Part shown: positions 32,880 through 44,752 of the stretch, one piece after another
Position numbering within the stretch: position 1 is the stretch's first letter
Layout: each line of letters starts with the position of its first letter
Source of the DNA: Tamarix chinensis
Lineage: Eukaryota; Streptophyta; Magnoliopsida; Caryophyllales; Tamaricaceae
DNA: 64,000 nucleotides
Direction of reading: 5' to 3'
NCBI GenBank assembly: GCA_030549775.1
Contig: CM060172.1
Span: 52,999,942 to 53,063,941, forward strand
Notes under the pieces: generated by a model
Seen by the model: only the letters and a program-made list of their open reading frames with translations
Database searches by the model: none
What the model was told of the DNA's origin: nothing
Position numbers and translations under genes: made by a program

Positions 32880-33917
32880 TCCTCCTTATTATCCTCCATG
32901 ATACCCCTAGAACCCTGAGTCTGACCTCCTCTCTCCTAAGGGAAAGGGCAAGGCCCCTGTGGCCTCCCCTGAATCTCTCGAGGTTCTCTACTATTTGGGG
33001 CAAGTGCTCTCTACTGAAACTGTTGTCGTGGCTACAAGTAGGTCCGCTGCTGATATGTCAAGGGCTGAGATGTAAGTGATCCTCATTACTAGAATTGATC
33101 TTGTTGATGTTAAAACTCAAAATATTGGTGGCCCAACTGACCACATGTTCTACACTGAACATGAATACCCTGATAGTCTTGCCCTTGATGATTCTGACTG
33201 TAGAAATGACATATGAAGTGACTTGTCGATCTAGTAGGTTTGTTATGCCCACTAGTCTAACCCATGGGCTGATAACTCAAAGTTCCACCTCCCCATAACT
33301 GAATCTAAACCCCAAATACCTGCATCTCAAATTTGGTCTTGCCCAAAATAGAAGCATCCTCTTGTACCATGGTAGCAGTGACACACGCTAGCTTATACAA
33401 TGTGGTTAAGTCTTAGAAATCCAAGGCACACATAATCCTACAGATGCTAAAGTGGAGACGCTACTAGAAATGATGGATAACCATAGATTCGTTAGCTCCT
33501 ATCCCTAGTACAAACATCAAAAGCTTTGTGAACTAGGCATGATACTACCTAACTATCATGTCTCCTTGTGTAAGCTACATGAACTCCTTCATCTTGTCCT
33601 TCTTAAGGCTTTTTAGATAAAACTTAGTATAGATCACTAGCTTGAATTCCTCCTAAGACATCAATAATCCCCCCTATGCACAATAGCCTACCCATTAGAT
33701 GTTGGCGGCCCCTCAAAGAAAGAAAGCGGCAATGCCGGCTTTCTGAGTAGGTGGGCAATCAATTGCCTCATACATCTTATCCATATCCTGAATCCATTCC
33801 TCTAGGTTAATTGGGTCCTCATCACCAATGTAGAGTGGTGGGTGATGTCCTGTAACCTTCATAAGCCAATCTTCTTTGATACCCTCCTATGGATAATGTG
33901 GAGGTGGAGGTAGTCAC
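32880..33917 (-). pseudogene. gypsy gag of E2 (main part)
   Basis: From 33880 the minus strand reads VTGHHPPLYIGDEDPINLEE, then WIQDMDKMYEAIDCPPTQKA and GAANIWW, a well-kept plant gypsy gag domain. At about 33165-33120 is a zinc knuckle, C-R-T-C-G-Q-L-G-H, whose last Cys is replaced by Phe. The N-terminal end continues on the other side of E3, from 46730. Stops at Gln codons (for example MIVR-stop-YHAW) break the frame. Confidence 0.85.
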
Positions 33918-35737
33918 TGATATAATACCCTAAAGTTTTAAAACCTATAATTTAATAATTAATTTTCATTTGAGATAATTTAATTTTTAGATTATTAATT
34001 TAATTTTTTAGTGGACTTATGATTTTTAAAAATATATTTGATTATTTAATAAATAAAAATAAATATTTTATTATTTTATCACACTCTTTTTATTTTAATA
34101 ATTTTCCAAACCCATACTTTACTAAAATTATCCTATTAAATTGATATCTTAAATTTTAAATAAATTTATTAAAATAATTTATCCACTGAATTAATTAAAT
34201 ACCCTATTTCGAAAAATTATTTTATTTTTGTTTTTCTCTTTTTCCTTTGTCCTCCTCCTTTTTCACTTCTTTTTCGTTCCATTTTAATTTTTCTTCTTTT
34301 CTTCCTCCGTTACACCACCCGACCCACCTCTTCTTTCTTCATCCCCCTCAAGGCCACTGGCCCCTCCTCTCCTTCCCTCCCTTCCTTGCCCATCCAGCCC
34401 ACCTCCCTTCTTTTATTTTTCCTTTCCCTTTTCCTCCCTAATTGGGCCAACCCAACTGCCCCTTCCTTTCTCCTTCTCCCTCAAGCATGGGCCAGTGAGT
34501 CCCCCTTTTCTTTTCTTCCTCCCTGACCAGCCTGCTCCCCCATTCTTCTCCTTCTCCTTCTCCTCCTCCTCCTCCTCCTCCTCCTCCTCCTCCTCCTCCT
34601 CCTCCTCCTCCTCCTCCTCCTCCTCCTCCTCCTCCTCCTCCTCTTCTTCTTCTTCTTCTTCTTCTTCTTCTTCTTCTTCTTCTTCTTCTTCTTCTTCTTC
34701 TTTCTTCTTCTTCTTCTTCTTCTTCTTCTTCTTCTTCTTCTTCTTCTTCTTCTTCTTCTTCTTCTTCTTCTTCTTCTTCTTCTTCTTCTTCTTCTTCTTC
34801 TTCTTCTTCTTCTTCTTCTTCTTCTTCTTCTTCTTCTTCTTCTTCTGCTTCTTCTTCTTCTTCTTCCTTCGCCTCCTTCTTCTTCTTCTTCCTTCGCCCT
34901 ACATCAACCCACCCTACACCTCCAACCTTCTATCCCCCTATGCACCTGCACTGCTCAGCTTGTGCTCTCCCTCTCTAGCTCATCCCTTTCCTTTACATTT
35001 TAGGTTAAACCCCCTGCCGCCCCCTCTCCTTCCCTTTTTCCCCTACCCTTTGCATGCCCGAACACTACAGATTTGCATTGATCTGCCACCATCGGTGAGC
35101 AACCACTTTCCCCTCCTCCTCCCTTGTCCACATTCTCACTTGTCTTCTTCTCCTCCCCTCACCCATAAAAGCCCCCTTACCCTTCTTCACATTCTTTTTT
35201 CTTTACCCAAAAATTCCCTGAATTCCATTCCCATCGCCCCTTCAAACATAGCTGCTACCGTTGTCTCGCATCACCACTATCCAAACTTCCTTCCACCCTC
35301 TTCCTTGCACTACCCTCTACCAAATGAAACCCCACCCACCTCTAACTCTCCCTCCTCTAATCTCCCTACTCATGCAAAGTGGGTAGCTCAGACTACCCTT
35401 TTGCACCCTTTCATTGCCCCTTCCACCACCCCGCTCTACCTCATCCACCACAACCACCACCCCCATTACCTTCCCATAGGGGGGCATTATTGTATTCACT
35501 TTCTATTTCTGTATTAACTCTGATAATCATGTACTCTATTTTATTTATGAAGTGTTGAAACTGGTGTAGTTTTATTAATTACTCTCATTAATACCTTTAA
35601 ATTTTCTAGCCTTGTGGTGGGTACAAGATTGACTAGGGATCAATCTTATGCTAATCATAGTAGTAGCACCCCTTGTTTTTAGTGTATGGTTTTTGGCATA
35701 AACAAAAACTTTCAACTATGATTTTAGGGGTGTTATG
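33918..35737 (+). repeat. 5' LTR of E3 (family LTR3)
   Basis: Starts TGATATAATACCC, ends GGGGTGTTATG (CA decayed to TG). It matches the 3' LTR 40616-46729 at start, in the CCATCCAGCCCACCTCC block and from 35530 to the end. It differs by a large TCC/TTC expansion. The box TAGTAGTAGCACCCCTTG lies near 35660. Confidence 0.9.
34561..34866 (+). repeat. (TCC)n then (TTC)n microsatellite, about 305 bp
   Basis: About 27 TCC units (34561-34643) run into about 74 TTC units, with single interruptions near 34701 and 34847. The 3' LTR has only a short TTCTTCTTATTATTC at the same place. A long open frame across it (poly-Ser then poly-Phe) is a by-product of the repeat. Confidence 0.97.
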
Positions 35738-35738
35738 A

Positions 35739-35752
35739 GTTGGTATCAGAGC
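35739..35752 (+). other. primer-binding site of E3 (tRNA-Met type)
   Basis: GTTGGTATCAGAGC one base after the LTR end, the standard plant gypsy site. Confidence 0.85.
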
Positions 35753-35979
35753 ATTGGTTCTAGTAGCTACATTTTATTTTTTAAGAACTTTTAGATTTAT
35801 AATTTTTCCCCTAATTTTAAAATTTTTTTGCACCTTCTATTCTGAAGAACCTAATTTTAGGATCGCGAATGAGGAAATGAAAGGGTAAATTAGGAATTTC
35901 CTAGAAGGAAAATAATGTGTGATAGTAGTATCAAACTAGTAGGTTCTCTCTTAACTTTTCTTTTCGCTTGTAGCTAAGC

Positions 35980-37085
35980 TTCATGATGAATGGAAGAGTA
36001 GGAAAATTAGAGGAGCCTTTGAGGCCTTTATGAAGTTCATCATGCGCTAGCCCTTGGTGCCACCTCCTCACCCACATCACTGTAAGGGCCTTAGGGAGGA
36101 CTCCAAAGGGTTACTGGGCATCACCCTCCATTGTACACTAGTAAGATGCACCCTATGATTCTTAAGGGGTGGATCCGAGACATAGATCACTCCTTCGAGA
36201 CTGTAGACTACCCTCCAACCTGGCAACCAAGCATAGTGGCATTCTTTCAAAGGGGTGTAGCAACCCCTAGTGGGTAAAGCATCATAACCAAGATGGTCCC
36301 TTGATTACATGGGAGGTATTCAAGGCTGCCATATTCTTTAGGTTCTATCTAGAGAGCTTAAACAGGGATCTAATCAAAGAATTCATGCATCTCACCTAAG
36401 GCAACATGTCAGTTAGGAAGTACTATGCTCACTTCACTAAGCTGCTCTAGTTTGCCCTAGGGATCATAGCTAATGAGTCCATGATGGTGTTCCAATTCAA
36501 GAAAAGGTAGAACTTCAGCATTCACAGATGATGGGAGTGGTGGCCTTCACTGACTTGACCACTTTGTATGAGTGTGCCTATATTACTACCATTCTAGTCT
36601 AAGAGCAACCATCTATCCTAGGAAAGAGGAGACCAAAGCACTAGAGCTCTAGGAGAATGACCCATCTATGAGTAGGAGGAACCTTAAGATACCAACATAA
36701 GGATCAGATCAAAGGCTAGGGACAACTGAGGGGGTCCTCATGTAGATAATGTGGTTGGAGCACTCGGGTAGAGATTGTGGAGTCAAGCTTGTGATCTACT
36801 TGAACTATGGCAAGTTGGACCACCGAATGTTCGAGTGTCTGAGATAGCAGCATCCTCAACATTTACCGAGTCAATGGTACCAGTAGAGGGGACCTTTGAT
36901 TTTCTAGTAGCAAGCCTACCAACAGTATGCATAAACCTCATCTCACAGCTCTAGCAGAGATGACCTATCCCAGCTAGTGCACCAGTTCAAGATGTTAAGG
37001 GAAGGCCTCAGGGACTCCAGCCTTTGCCTTAGAGAGGAGGATAGTCAGGTAGGTGCCTGAATGTGATCAACCAAGCAGAGGCTAA
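35980..37085 (+). pseudogene. gypsy gag of E3
   Basis: Reads HPMILKGWIRDIDHSFETVD, then YPPTWQPSIVAFFQRGVA near 36150-36265, the gag capsid-like domain. A long decayed region follows, then a knuckle at about 36795-36840: Y-L-N-Y-G-K-L-D-H-R-M-F-E-C. Both leading Cys of the CCHC knuckle are Tyr (TGT to TAT), so RNA binding would be lost. Several TAG and TGA stops interrupt the frame. It lies between the primer-binding site and the protease. Confidence 0.8.
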
Positions 37086-37110
37086 TTATTAGGTAGACGT
37101 CATCACTGGT

Positions 37111-37410
37111 ATGTTTATCCTACTATTCTTGCCAGTGTATATTCTTTACAATTTAGGTGCTTCTTTATCATTTGTGTCTAGTTCATTTCTTACTAAGGCT
37201 GAGCTATTGTCATCTGCTAGTGTAGTGTTGTCTATGATGCTTCCTGTGGCTGATAGGATGAATTATACTGAGTTATATTTAGGTTTGGCCTTAGTCATAG
37301 ATGGGGTAGACTTCTTAGTGGATCTGATCGAGATAGATTTGCAGGATTTTGATGTGATTCTTGGGATGGATATGCTTAGGAGGTATCAGATGATTATCAA
37401 CTGTGCTTAA
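37111..37410 (+). pseudogene. gypsy aspartic protease of E3
   Basis: A 99-residue open stretch with LYNLGASLSFVSSSF at residues 11-25 and FDVILGMDMLRRYQMIINCA at the end, the standard plant gypsy protease frame. The catalytic motif, normally D-S-G-A, reads N-L-G-A: the catalytic Asp is Asn (GAT to AAT) and Ser is Leu. The enzyme would be inactive. It is followed directly by the RT entry region. Confidence 0.85.
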
Positions 37411-38935
37411 GATCAATTGGTATTATGAGGCCCAAAGGGTATTAGGGTTTCATATAGGAAGGCCAAGCCTATAACCACTACCAAAGTAGTGTTTGTATTT
37501 GCACTGCATTCCTTTGTCTAGAAAGGGTACGCACTATAGCTATATAGTGTGCACGAGTTAAATAAGTACCTGGTAGCTCTAAAAGGCATTATGATAGTCA
37601 AAGAATTTCTAGATGCGTTCTCAAAGGAAATAAAAGGTATAGCCCTATTTCATGAGTTTGATTTCATTATAAAGTTAGTGCTAGGAGCTAAGCATGTATC
37701 AAAAGCATGCTACCGGATGGCACCTATTGAGCTTAAGGATCTAAAGGCCCAGCTAGAGGAATATTTGGAGGATAGGTACATAGGATTGAGTGTGTTAGCC
37801 TAGGGAGCATTAGTCTGGTTTGTGAAGAAGAAAGGTAGGAGCCTCTATCTTTGTATAGACTACAATGGGCTAAACCAATTAACTGTAAAGAACTAGCACC
37901 CACTCCCAAGAATTGGTGATCTCTTCTACTAGTTAATGTGTGCCACAATTTTCTCCAAGATCTACCTATGATCGGGATACCATTCGTTGCTAATAGTAGA
38001 TGCTGACATTCTAAAGACCACCTTTTAGACTCAATATGGACACTATAAGTTCACTGTGATTCCTTTTGGGCTCACCAGCGCTCCTGTAGTGTGCATGGAC
38101 TTAATTACAAGGATCTTTTGACCCTTCTAGGATCAATTTGTGGTGTTGTTCATCGACAACATCCTAGTGTCCTCCCAAGGTAATGAAGAGTAAGAGCAGC
38201 ACTTTCGTACTATAATGTTATTGCTACAAGAGCACAATTTGTATGCGAAGCTATCCAAGTGTGGGTTCTGTCTTTAAGAAGTGGCATTGCTTTGGCATAT
38301 AGTGTTAGTTAAGGGAGTGCTTGTTCACCCAACAAAGATCATGGTAATCACAAAGTGGAATCCTCCCACAAACATGTCATAGGTTTAGAGTTTTCTAGAA
38401 CTAGCCAGGTACAACAGACGTTTTGTCCAGAACTTTTCAAAGATTGCCCGTCCTCTAACAATCTCTTAAAGAATACCACTATGTTCCATTGGGATAAGTC
38501 TTGTGATGGGTCCTTCCAAGAGTTAAAGAGACAGTTAACCATTGTGCCTATCCTAACTCTACCAGAGGGTTCAAATGGTTTTGAGGTCTTCAATGATGCA
38601 TCCAAACATGAACTGAGTTGTATGTTGATGTAGAGTGGTAGAGTGGTTGCACATGCCTGCTGATAGTTAAGGTAGCATGAGTAGAACTATCCAAATCATG
38701 ACTTGGAGTTAGTCATAGTTGTTTTTTCCTTGAAGATCTAAGCACACTACTTGTATAGGGCCAAGTGTAACTTCTTCATAGATCATAATAGCCTCAAGTA
38801 CATCTTCACCTATAAATAGCTAAATATGAGGCAAAGTAGATGGTTGGAGCTAATCAAGGCCTAAGACATTGAGTTAACCTACCATGGGGGTAAGGCTAAC
38901 GTGGTTGTAGATGCCCTGAGCATGAAGACCACAAC
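37411..38935 (+). pseudogene. gypsy reverse transcriptase and RNase H of E3
   Basis: The RT opens with KEFLDAFSKEIKGI and YRMAPIELKDLKAQLEEYLE (37600-37770), continues in broken frames, and has its active site at about 38140-38165 as VVLFIDNILVSS: the usual second Asp of the x-x-D-D box is Asn. RNase H follows with SFQELKRQLTIVPILTLPEG, then FEVFNDASKHELSCMLM (38505-38633) and, after several stops, HDLELVIVVFSLK, LNMRQSRWLELIK and ANVVVDALS (to about 38925). The stops in the RNase H start are explained by CGA to TGA and CAG to TAG changes. Confidence 0.87.
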
Positions 38936-40310
38936 CTCTGTGAACTTCTATGTGGTTGGTGATGGGACAATGGAGGAATTATCTAGTGTGGAGATTGGAT
39001 TTAGCAGGGTGATCTCAAGGTCCCTATAAGCACCTTGAAGATCACTCCCATAATATTTTAGGAGATCCAAACCAACCAAGCTAGGGATTCCAAGCTCGAG
39101 AAGATCCGTTAGAAGTTGCAAAAAGGCTAGACAAAAAGGTTCCGGGAAAATAAGGATGGTAGCCTTCGTTATAAGGGCCACTAGTGCGTACCCTAGGGTT
39201 TTCTAGTGTTGAAGCCTCGTATCTTGGAAGAGGGACACCAGACCCCTTACTCAATCCACCCAAGAGGGGACAAGCTCTATAAGGATCTCAAGAAGGTATA
39301 CTAGTGGCCTTGTATGTAGTTGATAGTGGTTGAGTTTGTTTTCAGGTATCTAACCTATTAGAAGGTACAGATTGAGCATTGCAGACTTGCAAAGCAACTT
39401 TAGTAGTTAGAAGTGACAAGGTGCAAGTGGGATTCGATCTACATAGACTTTATTAGTGGGTTGCCAAGGACTCGAAGTGGTTGTGACACTATCAAGGTCG
39501 TCATGGACAAATTGACCAAGTTAGTCATGTTTATTCCAATGAGGTCCACTTGGATCATGGATCAACTAGTGAGTGCCTACATGAAGTACGTGGTTATTCG
39601 GTATGGGGTCGAAAGGGATATTATCTCAGATAAGGATTTGAGGTTCGTCTCTCATTTATGGGGAAAGGTATAAGAAGTCCTAGGGACAGAGTTAAAGATG
39701 AGAACAACTTTCCATCCCACTATAGATGAACATATCAGGAGGACCATACAAACCCTAAAGGAAATGATGAGGGCCTGTATATTGGATTTTTAGGTTTTTT
39801 AGGAGGAGTGCCTATATATGATAGATTTCTCATACAATAACAGCTACCATGCTAGCATAGAGATGGATCCTTTTGAAGCATTGTATAGATAGAAGTGTAG
39901 AACCCCTTGTGTTAGAGTGACATCAATGAGACATTAGTGTTGGGACCTGAGATGATCATGGAAATGACCTGGCATATCTCCTAGATTTAGGATCGAATGA
40001 GAGCTACTTAGAGCCAACAGAAGAGCTATGTTGATCAGAAGCATAATAGTAGTGACTTTGAGCTTGGGGAGAAGGTGTTCTTTAGGGTTTCCCCCAATAA
40101 GGGTGTGAGAGATTTGGTAGAAAGGTTAAGTTGAGCCTAAGGTACATCAGGCCCTATGAGGTCTTAGAGCGGGTTAGAGAGGATGCACATTGATTGGCAC
40201 TCCCACCTGAGTTGGCACAAGTTCACAATATGTTCCACATCTCGCAGCTACAGAAGTATGTTGCAAATCTTTTCTATGTGATCCAGCCCGATGAGGTCAA
40301 ACTTGATGAT
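38936..40310 (+). pseudogene. gypsy integrase of E3
   Basis: The H2C2 finger region at about 39235-39310 reads TPYSIHPRGDKLYKDLKKVY, then a stop in place of Trp, then WPCM. The catalytic core is open at 39413-39673: WDSIYIDFISGLPRTRSG with the first Asp, and YGVERDIISDKDLRFVSHLW with the second. The C-terminal part (40060-40300) has GEKVFFRVSP and pieces of the SRY-P-E-L module. Integrase joins the cDNA ends to host DNA in the nucleus. Stops and frameshifts after 39673 disable it. Confidence 0.85.
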
Positions 40311-40319
40311 TCCCTTGCT

Positions 40320-40490
40320 AATAAGGAGTGACCAATGTAGATCATTGACACCAAGCTCCTAAAGATCTATACAAGTGCAGTTCCACTCATGAAGATTCTT
40401 TAGAGCTACCATGGGGCCAAAGAAGCTACCCGAGAAGCTGAAAAGGACATGTACAATGCGTATCCAAAACTCTTAGCTTTAGGTACAATA
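40320..40490 (+). pseudogene. chromodomain at the end of E3 pol
   Basis: Reads IIDTKLLKIYTSAVPLMKIL, then SYHGAKEATREAEKDMYN and AYPKLL, matching the type of chromodomain at the end of Tekay/Del integrases, with one TAG for the aromatic-cage-adjacent Trp. The aromatic cage residues are not all present. Confidence 0.75.
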
Positions 40491-40604
40491 GTCCCTAGTA
40501 AACCCCTTCTCTTTAAGGGGGCAATAGCATTGCGTACTTACTTTTATTACCTGATTCCCTACTAGAAGGATTTAAGCGAGTAACTTCGAGTACAAAGTTT
40601 TTCT

Positions 40605-40615
40605 TAAAGGGGTAG
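40605..40615 (+). other. polypurine tract of E3
   Basis: TAAAGGGGTAG directly before the 3' LTR start TGATATCATACCC; primes plus-strand DNA in LTR elements. Confidence 0.75.
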
Positions 40616-41759
40616 TGATATCATACCCCCAAAATTTTACAACCTAGATTTTAATAATTAATCTTCATTTAGGATAATTTAAATTTTAAATTATTAATTT
40701 AATTATTTTGTGGAAATATGATTTTTAAAAATTGATACCATTATTTAATAAATTAAAATAAATATTTTATTTTTTATCATACTCTTTTCATTTAAATAAT
40801 TTTCCTAACATATATATTATTAAAATTATCCTCTTAAATTTAGAATAAATTAATTTATTACAATAATTTATCCATCTAGATAATTAAATACCCTATTTTA
40901 AAAAATTATTTTATTTTTATTTCCCCTTTTTCCTTTTTCCTCCTCATTTTTCCATTCTTTTTCCTTCCTTTTCCCTTCGTCTTCTTTTCTTCCTCCTTTA
41001 CGTAGCCCAGCCTGCCTCTTCTTTCTTCTTCCCACGTTGGGCAGGTGGCCCCTCATCTTTATTCCCTCCCTTCCTTGTCCATCCATGTAACACCCCAAAA
41101 TTCACTAAATTTTTTTTTTCTTAAAAGCGGAAGCAATTAAATTAGAAGCACTGAAAACCTGTGAATTCTGGAAATGTTACCGCCACACTTAGTACCAGAC
41201 CGGTTCTCTCCGACCGTTCCAGTACCAAGTGCTAAGGCTAAGAAAAGAAATAATCAATACAATTCAATTTCCAAATAAGCATTAAACGGTTGTAAAACAA
41301 AATCAGAGTACGCATCAAGAAATGTAATTCATTTCCAAAAGAGAATTAAACTTACAACCGATAAAAGATTAACAAAAAGAATTAGAGTCATATAAAGACT
41401 ATAATATGGCCACAACTCTCTTGAATCTCGAGCCAAACATGCTCAACACTCAGCCCCAACTGATATCTCGCCCACCTGCACAAATTAGAAGGGCATACTA
41501 CTCGTGGGAATGAGCAGCACCCATAAAAAGGGTGATCAGTACGCTACGTACTGAGTAAGGTAACCGAGCACTAAGGCCAACACGTAAGCACATAATCCAT
41601 GCAGAATAATAATAGGCATAATCCAATATAACAATATAAAGGTATATGAACAATTCAGGTAAAAGTACAAATGCCCAATCATAATCCAGATTAATTATTT
41701 AATTAATCTCTTATCATAATCCAATTCACACCATGCCTTTTATCAAATCCATGCGAGCA

Positions 41760-42165
41760 GAGGAACACCCCACTATTATAACCGGTGGGCCGGTCACAAT
41801 AGAGCATCACGCCCTAACCACTATTATTACCGGTGGATCGGTCACAATAGAGCATCACGCCCTAACCACTATTATTACCGGTGGATCGGTCACACATAGG
41901 GTAGCAACCCTAACCACTATTCCTAACCGGTGGATCGGTTTGGTTCCTCCTCGCATGGTGTTCCACTGTAAGTATTTAGTATCTTTTAAGAGCTTTAATG
42001 ATACTGGTTTGTGTTTATTGAGCTCGAGTCACCCCACTATTATTACCGGTGGGCCGGTCACATATAGGACCTCATGTCCTAACCACTATTATAACCGGTG
42101 GATCGGTCGCACATAGGACTACGCGTCCTAACCACTATTCCTGACCGGTGGATCGGTTTGGACTC
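41760..42165. repeat. 48-bp tandem repeats of solo LTR1
   Basis: Eight units of CACTATTATTACCGGTGG plus ATCGGTCACAATAGAGCATC plus CCCTAAC in two blocks, separated by the ACTGTAAGTATTTAGTATCT segment. An accidental open frame runs through the first block. Confidence 0.9.
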
Positions 42166-44744
42166 GGCTCAATAATCTTCCACTTCATATGATTAGTGTC
42201 TTAAGTATCTTATTCAAAAGCTTTCACCATGCACAAGCACGAATCATAAATCATAAATTCCATATTCATCATCATACTTTATTCACCAATTAGACACGTG
42301 CTACCACCAAACCCTAGACATGCATAGATTGCTCCCTTCACAATTATCCTCCAATTCTACTTCACATCTCACTCTAGGGTTTTATCCCAAAACCCTAATT
42401 TAGTCTACTTCGTACCCTTAATTTGCTCCACATGATATTTTTCATCCCAAGTGCTTAAACACCCAAACAACACTTACATTACCTTCCTTAAATCCCAAAG
42501 CAGCGTTCCATACATAAACTTCACTCTCATAAAAACTTTACACATCCCATGCAATTATTAACTTCCATGCAAACCCTAATACCACCATACAACCATTAAC
42601 CATTATACAAACCCAGAGTCTCATCATACAAAACCCTAAAATCAATCCACATAACTCAAAGATTCATTCATACCAAACCTCAGATTCAAACCATATAAAA
42701 CCCAAAGATTCATTCATACCAAACTAAGTATCCATCCTTACCAAACCCTAAGTTCAAACCATATACAACCCAAAGATTCATTCACACAAAACCCTAAATT
42801 CAATCCATACCAACACAAAGATTCAAATAATATAAAACCCAAAGATTTTTCCACATAATACAATTGATTAGATTCTCCCCTTTCATAACCACAAATTAGA
42901 TTCTACCATACAAGACCATACGTTAGATTCTTCCCCATAAAATCATAAATTAGAATCTCCCAAGCAAAACCATAAATTAGATTCTCCCAAACAAATCATA
43001 AATTATATTCTCCCAATCAAATCATAAATTAAATTCTTCCATACAAACCATATATTAATTTCTCTCACATAAAATCATACCAAACCATAAATTAAACTTC
43101 CCCATATAAAACCATAAATTGGATTTTACCACACAAATCATAAATTAGATTCTCCCAATTAAACAATAATTCGATTCTCCCATATAACATCATAGATTAC
43201 ATTCTTCCAAATAAAACCATGCAATAGATTATTCCTCATAAATTCATAAAATTAGGTCAACTCACTTCCCTTAGTCAACTTCTTTCCCCATCCTCCTTTT
43301 TCATCCTTTCTCCCACATAAAATCATATCAACATCCTCACATGCATGTCTTACAGGGTCATACACAAATAATACACATGTCATACGAAAACATACTTCAA
43401 CTCCATGTCATAGCATATACGGCATAATTAATAATCATAAACATAGAATGCATAGCATACGAGGCACACAATGCACATTAGCACATAAAAGGCCTTAGCA
43501 CCCCTTACCTGAAACGACACCGATCTTGGAGCACGTTCCTACGCCTCCTTAGGGCTTAGACCAAATAATAACATATGAATAAAATAACCTTAACAAAATT
43601 CTAACTTTGCTAAAGACATAAAAATAATAGAGATATTATAAACCTTGATAATATAGGGTTAAAGACTTTACCCTAATAATAACAATGATACTAATATAAT
43701 CATATCAAAATTAATAAAGCCACTATCAATGAGAATATAAATAATAATAATAAGCTTTAAAATTTAAAGTGGGGTTTTCAACCCTACTTATAACTAATGA
43801 CTTACCACTCCTTTAATATAAATAATAAAATTACTAACATATATAATAATATTAAAAATAATAAAGATACTGATAATATTATCATCAATAGTTATAAGAA
43901 CAATAGAAACAATAATACTAAAATAAATAAGTGCAAATGTTAATACAAAATTAGGGCCTAATATTTTCCATAATAATTAGTAAAATGATAATAATAAATA
44001 TTTATTCTAATAATTATAATATTAATAATAATAAGAAGAAGAATGATAATAATCCCATAATAATTCAATTAATAACTTAAAATTCGAAACTATCAATAAT
44101 ATTGTTTTATTACCACTCTCCACCCTGCAAGTACAATTCAGAATAAAATTTCTCATCAAATAATAATAAAACATATTAAGAATAATAATAATGGTAATTA
44201 TATGCAAATAATTGAAATAAATTAAATCAAGGCATATACTAATATGGAAAATGGTTGAGAGGGTCTAGGGTTCAACCTTAAGCTGGTGGGGATGGGTGGC
44301 ACCGGCGGTGGTTCACGGCGGCGGCGACGGTGGCCGGAAAAACAGAAGAAAAAGGGGAAAGATGGATGTTGGGAAAAAGATAGGGAGAATTGAGGTGATA
44401 TAAGAGGTGTTTATTGTTTCCCAGGAGGAGAGGGACAAAATGACGGTGGTGGTGCAGCCAAAGGTGGCGGCGCACGGCGGCGGAAGGCGGTTTAAGGCTT
44501 TCTGGGTAAAATTTCAGGCGAGACAAGAAGCCAACTTGGCACGGCTATGTAAGCCAGTACAAGAAGAATCGAGGAATTTGAGAAACGTAGTTAGCTAGAG
44601 GAAAATTCAGGGAAGAAAATGAAAGGTTTCGGTGGCGCTGATATTGGCTAACGGAGGCGGAAGAGGCGTCTAAAATCTCGATGATGGCAGCCCTCGCCGA
44701 GGGTTTCGGGGAAGAAAAATCTTCCACAACTCCTACAATCCAGC

Positions 44745-44752
44745 TATTTATA
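44745..44752 (-). promoter_or_regulatory. TATA box of solo LTR1
   Basis: Minus-strand TATAAATAGCTGG, 1,123 bases from the LTR start, matching the box at 23570 in the other copy. Confidence 0.65.

Noticed and set aside
34495..35517. A 340-residue open frame, the longest in the window
   Set aside because: It is created by the TCC/TTC microsatellite (poly-Ser then poly-Phe) in an LTR, and the matching 3' LTR has no such frame. No domain is visible.
41733..42116. 127-residue frame with repeated Thr-Ile-Ile-Thr-Gly-Gly units
   Set aside because: It is produced by the 48-bp tandem repeats, whose length happens to be a multiple of three. The other LTR1 copy has a broken frame.
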